Program-made: the position numbers and the translations under genes | Part shown: piece after piece, positions 1 to 8,839 of the stretch | Layout: each line of letters opens with the position of its first letter | Position numbering within the stretch: position 1 is the first letter of the stretch | Assembly (NCBI RefSeq): GCF_031760065.1 | Contig: NZ_CP134500.1 | Span: 3,844,001 to 3,908,000, forward strand | Length of the DNA stretch: 64,000 bases | Source: Streptomyces durocortorensis | GTDB lineage: Bacteria; Actinomycetota; Actinomycetes; Streptomycetales; Streptomycetaceae | Reading direction: 5' to 3' | The notes under the pieces: generated by a model | The model's input: the letters and a program-made list of their open reading frames with translations, nothing else | Database searches by the model: none | Told to the model about the DNA's origin: nothing

Positions 1-2
1 GC

Positions 3-3000
3 GCCCGCGCCTCCGAGGGACCCGTCAGCTACCGGTACGCCAACCCCTCCCGCGTCGACCTCGACGGACTGCCCGAGCTGCTGGACGGCGTCGACCTCGT
101 CGTCGTACGGCTTCTCGGCGGCGTACGGGCCTGGCAGGAAGGGCTGGACGCGGTGCTGGCCACCGGCCGGCCGGTCGTCGTGCTGACCGGTGAGCAGGCC
201 CCGGACGCGCAGCTCATGGCCGCCTCCACCGTGCCGATCGGCATCGCGGCCGAGGCGCACGCCTACCTCGCGCACGGCGGGCCCGCCAACCTGGAGCAGC
301 TCGCCCGGTTCCTGTCGGACACCGTGCTGCTGACCGGCCACGGCTTCGAGCCGCCCGCCCCCGCGCCCGCGTGGGGCCCGCTGGAGCGGGAGGCCCGCGA
401 GGTGCCCGAGGGTGCGCCGACCGTCGCCGTGCTCTACTACCGCGCCCACCACATGAGCGGGAACACGGCGTTCGTCGACGCGCTGTGCACGGCTGTGGAG
501 AACGCCGGGGCCCGGCCGCTCCCGCTGTACGTCGCGTCTCTCCGTACGCCCGAGGCCGAGCTGATCGACGAACTCCGCGCCGCGGACGCCATCGTGACCA
601 CCGTCCTCGCGGCGGGCGGCACCAAGCCCGCCGAGGCGTCGGCGGGGGGCGACGACGAGTCGTGGGACGCGGGCGCGCTGACCGCGCTCGACGTGCCGAT
701 CCTCCAGGCGCTCTGCCTCACCAGCCCGCGCAGCGCCTGGGAGGAGAACGACGAAGGTGTCTCCCCGCTGGACGCGGCCACCCAGATCGCGGTGCCGGAG
801 TTCGACGGCCGGCTGATCACCGTGCCCTTCTCCTTCAAGGAGATCGACGAGGACGGGCTCCCGGCGTACATCCCCGACGCCGAGCGCGCCGCCAGGGTCG
901 CCGGTATCGCCGTACGCCACGCGAAGCTGCGCAACATCCCCAACGCCGAGAAGAAGATCGCGCTCGTGCTGTCGGCCTACCCGACCAAGCACTCCCGGAT
1001 CGGGAACGCGGTCGGCCTCGACACCCCCGCCAGCGCCGTCGCCCTGCTGCGGCGGCTGCGCGCCGAGGGCTACGACTTCGGCCCCGAGGAGGAGATCCCG
1101 GGTCTGGTCTCCGGCGACGGCGACGAGCTGATCTACGCGCTCATCGAGGCGGGCGGCCACGACCAGGAGTGGCTGACCGAGGAGCAGTTGGCGCGGAACC
1201 CCGTTCGTATCCCGGCCGCCGACTACCGCCGCTGGTTCGCCACGCTCCCCGAGGAGCTGCGCGACGCCGTGGAGCGGCACTGGGGGCCGGCCCCCGGCGA
1301 GATGTTCGTCGACCGGTCCGCGAACCCGGAGGGCGACATCGTCCTCGCGGCCCTGCGGCGCGGGAACCTACTCATCCTCATCCAGCCGCCGCGCGGCTTC
1401 GGCGAGAACCCGATCGCGATCTACCACGACCCCGATCTCCCGCCGTCCCACCACTACCTGGCCGCGTACCGCTGGATCGCCGCCTCCGCCGAGGACAACG
1501 GGTTCGGCGCGGATGCCATGATCCACCTGGGCAAGCACGGGAACCTTGAGTGGCTGCCCGGCAAGAACGCGGGGCTCTCCGCCGCCTGCGGTCCGGACGC
1601 CGCCCTCGGTGATCTCCCTCTCATCTACCCGTTCCTGGTGAACGACCCGGGAGAGGGCACGCAGGCCAAGCGTCGCGTCCACGCCACGCTGATCGACCAC
1701 CTGGTGCCGCCGATGGCCCGCGCCGACAGCTACGGCGACATCGCGCGCCTGGAGCAACTCCTCGACGAGCACGCCCAGATCGCCGCCATGGACCCGGCGA
1801 AGCTGCCCGCGATCCGCGCGCAGATCTGGACGCTGATCCAGGCCGCGAAGCTCGACCACGACCTCGGGGTGGAGGACCGCCCGGAGGACGAGGGCTTCGA
1901 CGACTTCATCATGCATCTCGACGGCTGGCTCTGCGAGATCAAGGACGTCCAGATCCGCGACGGCCTGCACGTGCTCGGCAACCCGCCCGCCGGGAACGAC
2001 CGGGTCAACCTGGTCCTGGCCGTGCTGCGCGCCCGCCAGATCTGGGGCGGTACGGCATCCCTCCCGGGCCTGCGCGAGGCGCTCGGCCTCGACGAGTCGG
2101 CTGCCACCCGCACCGCCGCCGACGCGATCGAGGAGCAGGCCCGTGCGCTCGTCCAGGCGATGGACGACGCCGACTGGGACCCGGCCGCCGTGGCGTCCGT
2201 CGCCGCCGGGCTGCCGGACGCGGTCGCCGACATCCTCACCTTCGCGGCCACCGAGGTCGTCCCGCGCATGGCGGCAACGACCGACGAACTCACCCACGCC
2301 GTCCACGCGTTGAACGGCGGCTTCGTGCCCGCAGGCCCCTCCGGGTCCCCCCTGCGAGGTCTGGTCAACGTCCTGCCCACGGGCCGTAACTTCTACTCGG
2401 TCGACCCGAAGGCCGTCCCCTCCAAGCTCGCCTGGGAGACCGGTCAGGCGCTGGCCGACTCGCTGCTGACCCGCTACCGCACCGACAACGGCGACTGGCC
2501 CACCTCGGTCGGCCTCTCCCTCTGGGGCACCAGCGCGATGCGCACGGCGGGCGACGACATCGCCGAAGCGTTCGCGCTGCTCGGCATCCGCCCCGTCTGG
2601 GACGACGCCTCGCGCCGGGTGACGGGCCTGGAGCCCATCCCGTACGAGGAGTTGGGCCGCCCCCGGATCGACGTCACCCTCCGTATCTCGGGCTTCTTCC
2701 GGGACGCGTTCCCGCACACGGTGGGGCTGCTCGACGACGCCGTACGCCTCGCCGCCTCGCTCGACGAGCCGGCCGAGCGCAACTACGTACGGGCGCACAC
2801 CCAGGCCGACCTGGCCGAGCACGGCGACGAACGCCGCGCCACCACCCGCATCTTCGGCTCCCGCCCCGGCACGTACGGCGCGGGCCTCCTCCAGCTCATC
2901 GACTCCCGCGACTGGCGCACCGACGCCGACCTCGCCGAGGTCTACACGGTCTGGGGCGGCTACGCCTACGGCCGTGAGCTCGACGGCCGCCCGGCCCGGG

Positions 3001-3566
3001 AGGAGATGGAGAGCGCCTACAAGCGCATCGAGGTCGCCGCGAAGAACACCGACACCCGCGAGCACGACATCGCGGACTCGGACGACTACTTCCAGTACCA
3101 CGGCGGCATGGTGGCCACCGTGCGCGCGCTCAAGGGCACGGCCCCGGAGGCGTATATCGGGGACTCCACCCGGCCCGAGACCGTCCGCACGCGCACGCTG
3201 GTCGAGGAGACGTCCCGCGTCTTCCGCGCGCGGGTCGTCAACCCGAAGTGGATCGAGGCGATGCGCCGCCACGGCTACAAGGGCGCGTTCGAGCTGGCGG
3301 CCACGGTGGACTACCTCTTCGGGTACGACGCGACGACGGGCGTCGTCGCGGACTGGATGTACGACAAGCTCACCGAGACGTACGTGCTCGACCCGGAGAA
3401 CCGCCAGTTCCTCCAGGAGGCCAACCCCTGGGCCCTGCACGGCATCGCCGAACGCCTGCTGGAGGCCGAGTCGCGCGGCATGTGGGCCAAGCCGGACCCG
3501 GCGGTTCTCGAAGCGCTGCGCCAGGTGTACCTGGAGACGGAAGGGAACCTGGAGGGCGAGGACTGA
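3..3566 (+). CDS. cobN: Cobaltochelatase subunit CobN, 5' end outside window
   Basis: This is the large ATP-dependent subunit that, with CobS and CobT (or ChlI/ChlD-type partners), inserts cobalt into hydrogenobyrinic acid a,c-diamide in aerobic cobalamin synthesis in the cytosol. The reading frame is open from base 3, so the gene begins upstream; the visible part is about 1187 residues against roughly 1200 or more for the family. The first visible stretch (RYANPSRVDLDGLPELLDG) is coding and precedes the first in-frame start-like codon, so that codon is not the gene start. Typical CobN/BchH segments follow: ALVLSAYPTKHSRIGNAVGLD, a histidine-rich HLGKHGNLEWLPGK segment, and the GGMVATVRALKG and FGYDATTGVVADWMYDKL segments near the C-terminus. 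It ends with TGA, followed by a pyrimidine tract and a hairpin shared with the convergent defence gene. Cobalamin riboswitch control, if present, would lie outside the window. Confidence 0.95.
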   Translation, partial: ARASEGPVSYRYANPSRVDLDGLPELLDGVDLVVVRLLGGVRAWQEGLDAVLATGRPVVVLTGEQAPDAQLMAASTVPIGIAAEAHAYLAHGGPANLEQLARFLSDTVLLTGHGFEPPAPAPAWGPLEREAREVPEGAPTVAVLYYRAHHMSGNTAFVDALCTAVENAGARPLPLYVASLRTPEAELIDELRAADAIVTTVLAAGGTKPAEASAGGDDESWDAGALTALDVPILQALCLTSPRSAWEENDEGVSPLDAATQIAVPEFDGRLITVPFSFKEIDEDGLPAYIPDAERAARVAGIAVRHAKLRNIPNAEKKIALVLSAYPTKHSRIGNAVGLDTPASAVALLRRLRAEGYDFGPEEEIPGLVSGDGDELIYALIEAGGHDQEWLTEEQLARNPVRIPAADYRRWFATLPEELRDAVERHWGPAPGEMFVDRSANPEGDIVLAALRRGNLLILIQPPRGFGENPIAIYHDPDLPPSHHYLAAYRWIAASAEDNGFGADAMIHLGKHGNLEWLPGKNAGLSAACGPDAALGDLPLIYPFLVNDPGEGTQAKRRVHATLIDHLVPPMARADSYGDIARLEQLLDEHAQIAAMDPAKLPAIRAQIWTLIQAAKLDHDLGVEDRPEDEGFDDFIMHLDGWLCEIKDVQIRDGLHVLGNPPAGNDRVNLVLAVLRARQIWGGTASLPGLREALGLDESAATRTAADAIEEQARALVQAMDDADWDPAAVASVAAGLPDAVADILTFAATEVVPRMAATTDELTHAVHALNGGFVPAGPSGSPLRGLVNVLPTGRNFYSVDPKAVPSKLAWETGQALADSLLTRYRTDNGDWPTSVGLSLWGTSAMRTAGDDIAEAFALLGIRPVWDDASRRVTGLEPIPYEELGRPRIDVTLRISGFFRDAFPHTVGLLDDAVRLAASLDEPAERNYVRAHTQADLAEHGDERRATTRIFGSRPGTYGAGLLQLIDSRDWRTDADLAEVYTVWGGYAYGRELDGRPAREEMESAYKRIEVAAKNTDTREHDIADSDDYFQYHGGMVATVRALKGTAPEAYIGDSTRPETVRTRTLVEETSRVFRARVVNPKWIEAMRRHGYKGAFELAATVDYLFGYDATTGVVADWMYDKLTETYVLDPENRQFLQEANPWALHGIAERLLEAESRGMWAKPDPAVLEALRQVYLETEGNLEGED

Positions 3567-3569
3567 CAC

Positions 3570-3610
3570 TCCTCCTCTTTCTCCTCTTCCTCTTCCTCTT
3601 TTTCCTCCTC
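3570..3610. repeat. 41-nt pure pyrimidine tract
   Basis: Every base from 3570 to 3610 is C or T (repeats of CTCCT/CTTCCT) just after the cobN stop codon, between two convergent genes. On the opposite strand it is a pure purine run. I see no coding role. It could form a triplex or act together with the adjacent hairpin in ending transcription; that is inference. Confidence 0.8.
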
Positions 3611-3652
3611 GATCCCTGCCGCAGGCATCCGCCTCAGGTTCCGGCAGGGATC
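3611..3652. terminator. Hairpin between convergent cobN and caspase-STAND gene
   Basis: GATCCCTGCC at 3611-3620 is repeated inverted as GGCAGGGATC at 3643-3652, a perfect 10-bp stem with a 22-nt loop. It overlaps the last codons and stop (3634-3636) of the minus-strand gene and lies 45 nt after the cobN stop. It can serve as a bidirectional terminator; there is no U tract on the plus side beyond the preceding pyrimidine run. Confidence 0.6.
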
Positions 3653-6600
3653 GGGGTCGGGAAGACGAAGCTGAACGGGCCGGTCGCGGACGGGGCGGGC
3701 GCGGCGGCGAGGCCGGGGCAGACCCGCCGGAAGGGTACGCCGGGGGCGATCGCCGCCCATTCGGCGGCGGTGGGGTTGGCCGCGGCGAGCCGGCAGGCGA
3801 GGGCGACGGGATCGCGGAGTGCCGTACTGAGCTGCGCGATCTTCCAGCGGGTGGTGGTGCCCGGGGACTCGTACGTGGTCAGGAAGGCGCCGTCGGACGA
3901 AACGGCGAGCGCCTGGGCCCTCGCGCCCAGGGTGAGTGACGTGACAGCGTGTGGTGCCGCGGGATCCGACACGTCCCACACGAGCACCTGGGCACCGGAG
4001 CCGCTGCCCGTGAGCAGCCTGCCGTCCCCGCCGAACGAGTAGGGCCCTTCGCCGGAGCCGTTGCGGAGCCGGCTCAGGAACCGGGGACGCCTGGGGTCCG
4101 ACACGTCGAAGAGGATTCCGCCGCGCTTGCCCATCACGAGAGTCCTGCCGTCGGGGGCGAACGCGTATGGGGCGGCGTACACAAGGGCCGAGTCCGAGTC
4201 GGGATCGGGAAGATCCGACAGCCGCTCTGGGGTGCGCGGGTCGGTGACGTCGTACAGGGCGGAGCCGACCGCCAGGATTCGGCCCTTGGGGGCGAACAGG
4301 ACCACCGGGATTCCGGTCCTCGTCCTGACGGCGCTCAGCCGCCGGGGCCTGCCGGGCGAGGAGAGGTCCCACAGCGTGACCCCCCTTTCCGTGCCGACCG
4401 CCATCAGGTCACCCTGGGCCGAGAAGGCCAGGGAGAGGCCACGGTTGCTGGACGGGGCGACGTTCAGCCGGAACTCCCGGACCGGGTGACCGGGGTCCTT
4501 CACATTCCACAGGGTCACGGTTCCCCCGGGGCCCTCGACCGCGAGGCGGTCACCGTCCGCCGAGAACCATTGCCCGTGGTAGGTGAGGTGGCCCGGCCCG
4601 TCGATCCGGATCACGCCGGCCGGCCGGCCCGCGGAGCGCCCCGTCAGCGGGATCAGACTCAGCTCACGCTCGGCCGTGGCCCCAGCCAGCAGCCGCCCTT
4701 CGGGGGCCAGGGCGTACGGGATGCCGTCCTCGAACCACCGGTAGTAGTCCCGGGCGGGCGGCGCGACGGGCCGCCCGGCCACGGTGGGGGCCAATCGGTC
4801 CGTCAGCGACCAGAAGAGCACGGAATCGTTGCCGTCCCCGCTGGCCAAGGTGCGGCCGTCGGGGGAGAAGGCCAGTGCCGAGACCGTGCTGTCGTGTCCG
4901 GTGAAGACGGCGGAACGTACGGGCCCGCCCGGGGAGATGCTCCACAGGGTCGCCGTGTGGTCCGTGCTTCCTGTCGCGAGAAGGCGGCCGTCCCCGCTGA
5001 GCGCGACCGACTCCACCGGGCCGCCATGGCCGCTGATCACCGCGGTGCGGCGAGCATCGGCAGGCCGGGCGACGTCCCACAACCGGACCTGGGCGTCGCT
5101 GGACGCGACGGCCAGGGTGCGCCCGTCCCGGCTGATGGCCAGCGCGCGCACCGGGCCGCCGGTGCCGTCGAGTACGCCGAGACTCCGCGGGCGGTCGGGG
5201 TCCTCGACGTCCCACAGCTCCACCGTCCCGTCCTGCCATCCCAAGGCCAGGACGGCACTGTCCGGTCCGAAGGCGATCGCCTTGACGTTGCTTTCGCGCT
5301 GCGGGAGCGAGGCGCGGGCGCGGGCAGAGCCGCGCCCCGCTACCACCGACCAGAGCCGCGTCTCCCCGGCGGTGGAGATGACCAGCGTCCGGCCGTCAGG
5401 GCTGAACTCCGACGCTTCCATGGACTCTCGCAACCGCAGCGGCATTCTGCCCCGGGGCTGTGGGCGGCTCCGGTCCGTGAGGGAGAACCTGCCCAGGGAG
5501 GCGCCCTGGTCCGCACCGGTGAGGAGCAGGGACCGGCCGTCGCCGATCCAGACCGCGGGGTTCCCCCAGCCGATGAGGCTCTGCTCCGTCACGACGTCGG
5601 CCAACTCCGCCGGCTCACCGGGGCCGGACGTGTCCCACAGCCCGACGACACCGGTGCCCCCGCCCACCGCGAGCGTCCGGCCGTCGTCGCTGTAGGTCAG
5701 CGAGTCGACCCCGCCCGTCGCGTCGGCGGAGCCCGCGTACTGCGTCGCGGCCAGCACGTCCATCAGCGTCCTCCGGCTCTGCGGAGAAGGGGCTCCGCGG
5801 TACGCGGCTACGGCGAGGAGCAGGGCCGATCTCGGGTCGGTGCCGATGTTCGCGCGGGCGGAGGCCTGGAGTTGGCGGTTCTGGGCGGTCTCGCCGTTGG
5901 CGCGGGCGTTCGACCGCTGCTGGTAGGCGATACCCGTGGCGACCAGTGCCGCGCACAGCGCCAGCACCGCCCCTTGCAACGTTCGTTTCAGCCGCCGTGT
6001 GCGGCGGGCCTCCCGCTCTCGTTCCGCGCCTGCCGCCCGCGCGCCGGCGTGCAGGAACTCGCTATCCAGGGCGCGGTCCAGCCGGCCGCGGTCCAGCAGG
6101 TCGCGGGCGCTCTGCAGCCGTGTTCCCCGGTAGAGGTAGGTCTGGTCGCGGCCCGCGGCCTCCCAGGCGTCGGTGTCGTCGGCGATCCGGCGGCGGAGGA
6201 CGAGTTCGGTGCGGTCCTCGTCGATCCAGTCCCGAAGCTGGTCCCAGGCACGCAGCAGTGCCTCGTGGGAGATCTGGGCGCTGTCCTGGTCGAGGGTGAC
6301 GAGCCGGGCGTCGACGAGCCGGTCGAGAAGGCGTCGCTCGCTCACGGGGGACGACAGCTCGTCGATCCGGATCCGGCGCCGTGTCGCGTCCTGGGAGGCG
6401 TCCGGGCTGACGTGCACCATCCGCAGCAGCAGTTTGCGCAGGGCGGTTCTCCCAGCACCGTCGAGATCCTCGTACAGCTTGTCCGTCGTGGTGGTGACGG
6501 ACCGCCAGATGCCGCCGGTGGCCTGGTACCCGGCGAGAGTGAGGGCGGCGCCACTGCGGCGCAGCCAGGTCTCGCGCAGGGCGTGCGCGAGGAAGGGGAG

Positions 6601-8088
6601 CCCGGCCTGCCCGGCCGGACCGCCTCGCAGGTCGTGCAGCAGGCGGTCGGTGAGTCCGGCCTGGAGGCTGAGTCCGGCGGCCTCGGCGGGATGTTCGACA
6701 GCGGCCCGCAGATCGTCCTCGGTCATCGGCGTCACGTTCAGCCGGTGATGGTCGAGGGCGCGTACGAGACCGGGGTGGTCGAGGCAGCTGCCGTAGTGGT
6801 CGGCCCGCAGGCTCAGCACGATGCGAGGCCCGTCCTGGTGCGGCGATGTCAGGAGGGTGATGAAGCGGGCGCGTTCCCCGGAGTCGCGGCAGCGGGTGAA
6901 CACCTCCTCGAACTGGTCGACGATCAGGAGTCGGCAGACCGGGCGGTCGCGCGGGGGTGGCGGAAAACGGCCCCGGTCGAGCGTGGCGCGCACCTCCTTC
7001 GGGTCCCGGCCGGTGGCCCGCGCCCACAGCCCGGCCAGGGTGCGCATCGGATGCGGGCCGGGCGCGGGCAGCAGGAGGGCGGGCCAGGCTTCCGGGCGGC
7101 GCTCCAGGCGGGCGAGGAGCCCGGCCCGCAACAGCGACGACTTGCCGACGCCGGACGCTCCCACGAGGACCAGCGGAGAGGGGTCGTCACGCACCACAAG
7201 AGCGGTGAGGTGGTCGGCGAGCGCGTCACGGCCGTGGAAGTAGCCGGTCTCCTCGGCCGGGAAGGGCTTCATGCCCGGGTACGGGCAGGGCACGTCGGCG
7301 GGCGGGGCGGCGTCCGGGCCGGGGGCTGCGGAGTAGGCGGCATTGGGAGCGAGGACCAGTCTGTCGAGTGTCCCCTCGCTCTGCCGCCGCGGATGGATGG
7401 GCCCGTCGCTGAACGTACGCGCGAGCGCGGTGTGCAGGTGATCCAGGGTGAGTTGCGGAGGGCCGGAGGGGTCGCCCGACGTGAGGAGCTCCAGGAGCTG
7501 ACCGCCGAACAGCGTGTGCCGCTCGCCCTCGGGCGCGTACGAGGGGGCGAAGTACGAGGCGGAGCTGAGCAGGAAGCTTCCACCGGGGCGCACGGACACG
7601 AACGGGTCGGCCTGCCGGTCGCTGCCGTCGGGCACGGTGGCCCGCCCGGAGAAACAGCAGTCCAGGACGACGGCGCTGCCCCCGGCCGCGCGGCCCAGGA
7701 GCCCCTTGAGCGTGTGGTAGGGGACGGCGCCGGAGACCTGCCCGGCGGAGCGGCTGGTACGGGTGGCGAGATAGAGCTCGTCGTCGGGGCCGAGCAGCCC
7801 GTGCCCCGCGTAGAGGAGCAGTACCACCCCGGTGGCCTCGCCGACGACCCGCTCCACGATGGCGACGACGTCCTCGGGACGGGCGTCGGCGGGGACACGG
7901 TGGACCCGGCCTTCGGCCATACCGCAGACCGCGTGCAGCACGCGCTGAAGGTCGTCGAGTGTCGTGTCGACGGACGGCAGGTCCGGCAGCTCCGAGCCGG
8001 TGGCGTGATGCCCGGTGCCGACGAGGATCGCGTGGGCCCCGGGCGTGGCAAGGTCGCCGGGACTTGGCGGAGGCAGGGGGCGGGGCAT
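3634..8088 (-). CDS. Caspase-like peptidase / nSTAND1 NTPase / WD40 conflict protein
   Basis: A 1484-residue multidomain protein predicted to act as a switchable death or defence effector. Residues about 15-245 form a caspase-like (peptidase C14) domain with the His of LLYAGHG (H96) and the Cys of VLDCCFSG (C145). Residues about 268-700 are an nSTAND1-type P-loop NTPase: the linker CPYPGMKPF, Walker A GASGVGKS (310-317), Walker B LLIVDQFEEVF. One membrane-helix-like stretch (LQGAVLALCAALVATGIAY, about residue 715) follows, then WD40 repeats to the C-terminus with blades ending VRLWDVA, ATLWSIS, VLFWSLT, TLWNVKD and TLWDLSS. It starts at an ATG that overlaps the stop of the upstream EACC1 gene by one base, so the two are translationally coupled. 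In known systems of this kind the WD40 part senses a trigger, the NTPase switches, and the peptidase kills or cleaves; the trigger here is unknown. Confidence 0.9.
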   Translation of the reverse strand: MPRPLPPPSPGDLATPGAHAILVGTGHHATGSELPDLPSVDTTLDDLQRVLHAVCGMAEGRVHRVPADARPEDVVAIVERVVGEATGVVLLLYAGHGLLGPDDELYLATRTSRSAGQVSGAVPYHTLKGLLGRAAGGSAVVLDCCFSGRATVPDGSDRQADPFVSVRPGGSFLLSSASYFAPSYAPEGERHTLFGGQLLELLTSGDPSGPPQLTLDHLHTALARTFSDGPIHPRRQSEGTLDRLVLAPNAAYSAAPGPDAAPPADVPCPYPGMKPFPAEETGYFHGRDALADHLTALVVRDDPSPLVLVGASGVGKSSLLRAGLLARLERRPEAWPALLLPAPGPHPMRTLAGLWARATGRDPKEVRATLDRGRFPPPPRDRPVCRLLIVDQFEEVFTRCRDSGERARFITLLTSPHQDGPRIVLSLRADHYGSCLDHPGLVRALDHHRLNVTPMTEDDLRAAVEHPAEAAGLSLQAGLTDRLLHDLRGGPAGQAGLPFLAHALRETWLRRSGAALTLAGYQATGGIWRSVTTTTDKLYEDLDGAGRTALRKLLLRMVHVSPDASQDATRRRIRIDELSSPVSERRLLDRLVDARLVTLDQDSAQISHEALLRAWDQLRDWIDEDRTELVLRRRIADDTDAWEAAGRDQTYLYRGTRLQSARDLLDRGRLDRALDSEFLHAGARAAGAEREREARRTRRLKRTLQGAVLALCAALVATGIAYQQRSNARANGETAQNRQLQASARANIGTDPRSALLLAVAAYRGAPSPQSRRTLMDVLAATQYAGSADATGGVDSLTYSDDGRTLAVGGGTGVVGLWDTSGPGEPAELADVVTEQSLIGWGNPAVWIGDGRSLLLTGADQGASLGRFSLTDRSRPQPRGRMPLRLRESMEASEFSPDGRTLVISTAGETRLWSVVAGRGSARARASLPQRESNVKAIAFGPDSAVLALGWQDGTVELWDVEDPDRPRSLGVLDGTGGPVRALAISRDGRTLAVASSDAQVRLWDVARPADARRTAVISGHGGPVESVALSGDGRLLATGSTDHTATLWSISPGGPVRSAVFTGHDSTVSALAFSPDGRTLASGDGNDSVLFWSLTDRLAPTVAGRPVAPPARDYYRWFEDGIPYALAPEGRLLAGATAERELSLIPLTGRSAGRPAGVIRIDGPGHLTYHGQWFSADGDRLAVEGPGGTVTLWNVKDPGHPVREFRLNVAPSSNRGLSLAFSAQGDLMAVGTERGVTLWDLSSPGRPRRLSAVRTRTGIPVVLFAPKGRILAVGSALYDVTDPRTPERLSDLPDPDSDSALVYAAPYAFAPDGRTLVMGKRGGILFDVSDPRRPRFLSRLRNGSGEGPYSFGGDGRLLTGSGSGAQVLVWDVSDPAAPHAVTSLTLGARAQALAVSSDGAFLTTYESPGTTTRWKIAQLSTALRDPVALACRLAAANPTAAEWAAIAPGVPFRRVCPGLAAAPAPSATGPFSFVFPTPIPAGT

Positions 8089-8579
8089 CAGTCGGGCGGA
8101 GCGTCGTCGCGGGGGGCGAGGGGGCGACGGGGCTCCGCCTGCGGGACGGGTGCGTGGCCGCCGCTGTCCGCGCCGTCCGTGCTGCGCGTGTCGTCCGCGT
8201 CGCCCGGCCTGCTCGTCCCCGCCACGTCCGCCGCCAACTCACGGGCCAGATCGGTGGTCTGCTGGGCGTTCAGCCCCCGCACATGGGTCGCGGAGACGGT
8301 GATCTCCGTGCCGTCGGGGCGAATGATGGTGATCGTCTGGCTGCCCCGACGGGTCTGCGCCCACGCGACGACCGCCCCGGCGAAGACCGCCGCCACCCCG
8401 CCCGGCGCCAGGACCGCGAGCAGTGCGTCCGCCGCGGTACCCATGGCGCCGCCCGGTGGTCCGGCGTGCGCCGTGCCGCTTCGGATGCGGCCGCGCAGTT
8501 GTGGCTCGGCGCTCAACCAGCGCCGTAATTCGTGGGCGCCGTTCGGGCCCTCCCCGGCTACCACTACTCGTATGGCCAT
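8088..8579 (-). CDS. EACC1-type effector-associated constant component
   Basis: A 163-residue protein with the layout of Effector-Associated Constant Component 1: an N-terminal domain opening MAIRVVVAGEG and LRRWLSAEPQLRGRI, a hydrophobic segment at about residues 55-78 (ALLAVLAPGGVAAVFAGAVV), and a C-terminal strand motif RGSQTITIIRPDGTEITVSA, followed by a charged tail. EACC1 proteins are the invariant small partner of caspase, trypsin and TIR effectors joined to STAND NTPases in multicellular bacteria, so its place directly upstream of the caspase-nSTAND gene supports both calls. The stop TGA (8090-8088) overlaps the downstream ATG. In-frame ATGs also sit at 8585 and 8591; 8579 is chosen because the family begins at MAIRVVV. 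No clear Shine-Dalgarno precedes any of them, and TATCCT directly upstream could be a -10 box for a leaderless message. Confidence 0.8.
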   Translation of the reverse strand: MAIRVVVAGEGPNGAHELRRWLSAEPQLRGRIRSGTAHAGPPGGAMGTAADALLAVLAPGGVAAVFAGAVVAWAQTRRGSQTITIIRPDGTEITVSATHVRGLNAQQTTDLARELAADVAGTSRPGDADDTRSTDGADSGGHAPVPQAEPRRPLAPRDDAPPD

Positions 8580-8839
8580 GAGCATGCCCATAGGATACGG
8601 GCGATCGCGGGAGCGACGCGGAGCCGGGCCCCGCCGCAGGGCGAGAACATCGGGGCCTCCGGGATGCCCGAGCCCCCCTGCCCCTGTCACTCCGTAGGTT
8701 TCCGGATTCCCCGCCCCTGAGCCCGCCCGTACCTTCCTCAACGCAGCGGGCAGACGCCTGGCTTGACGAACAGGACCCCATCTTCCGGCCCCCATGAGGT
8801 CGCCCGCTCCCTTCGCCCTGTCGGTGACCAGGAGGTCAT

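Noticed and set aside
153..3566. cobN starting at the GTG/ATG-like codon at 153
   Set aside because: Coding sequence typical of CobN is visible upstream to base 3, so the gene is cut by the window edge.
3949..8697. Very long open frame (about 1580 codons) on the plus strand opposite the caspase-STAND gene
   Set aside because: It is an antisense shadow created by high third-position GC; its translation is low complexity with no domain, while the minus strand has a complete domain series.
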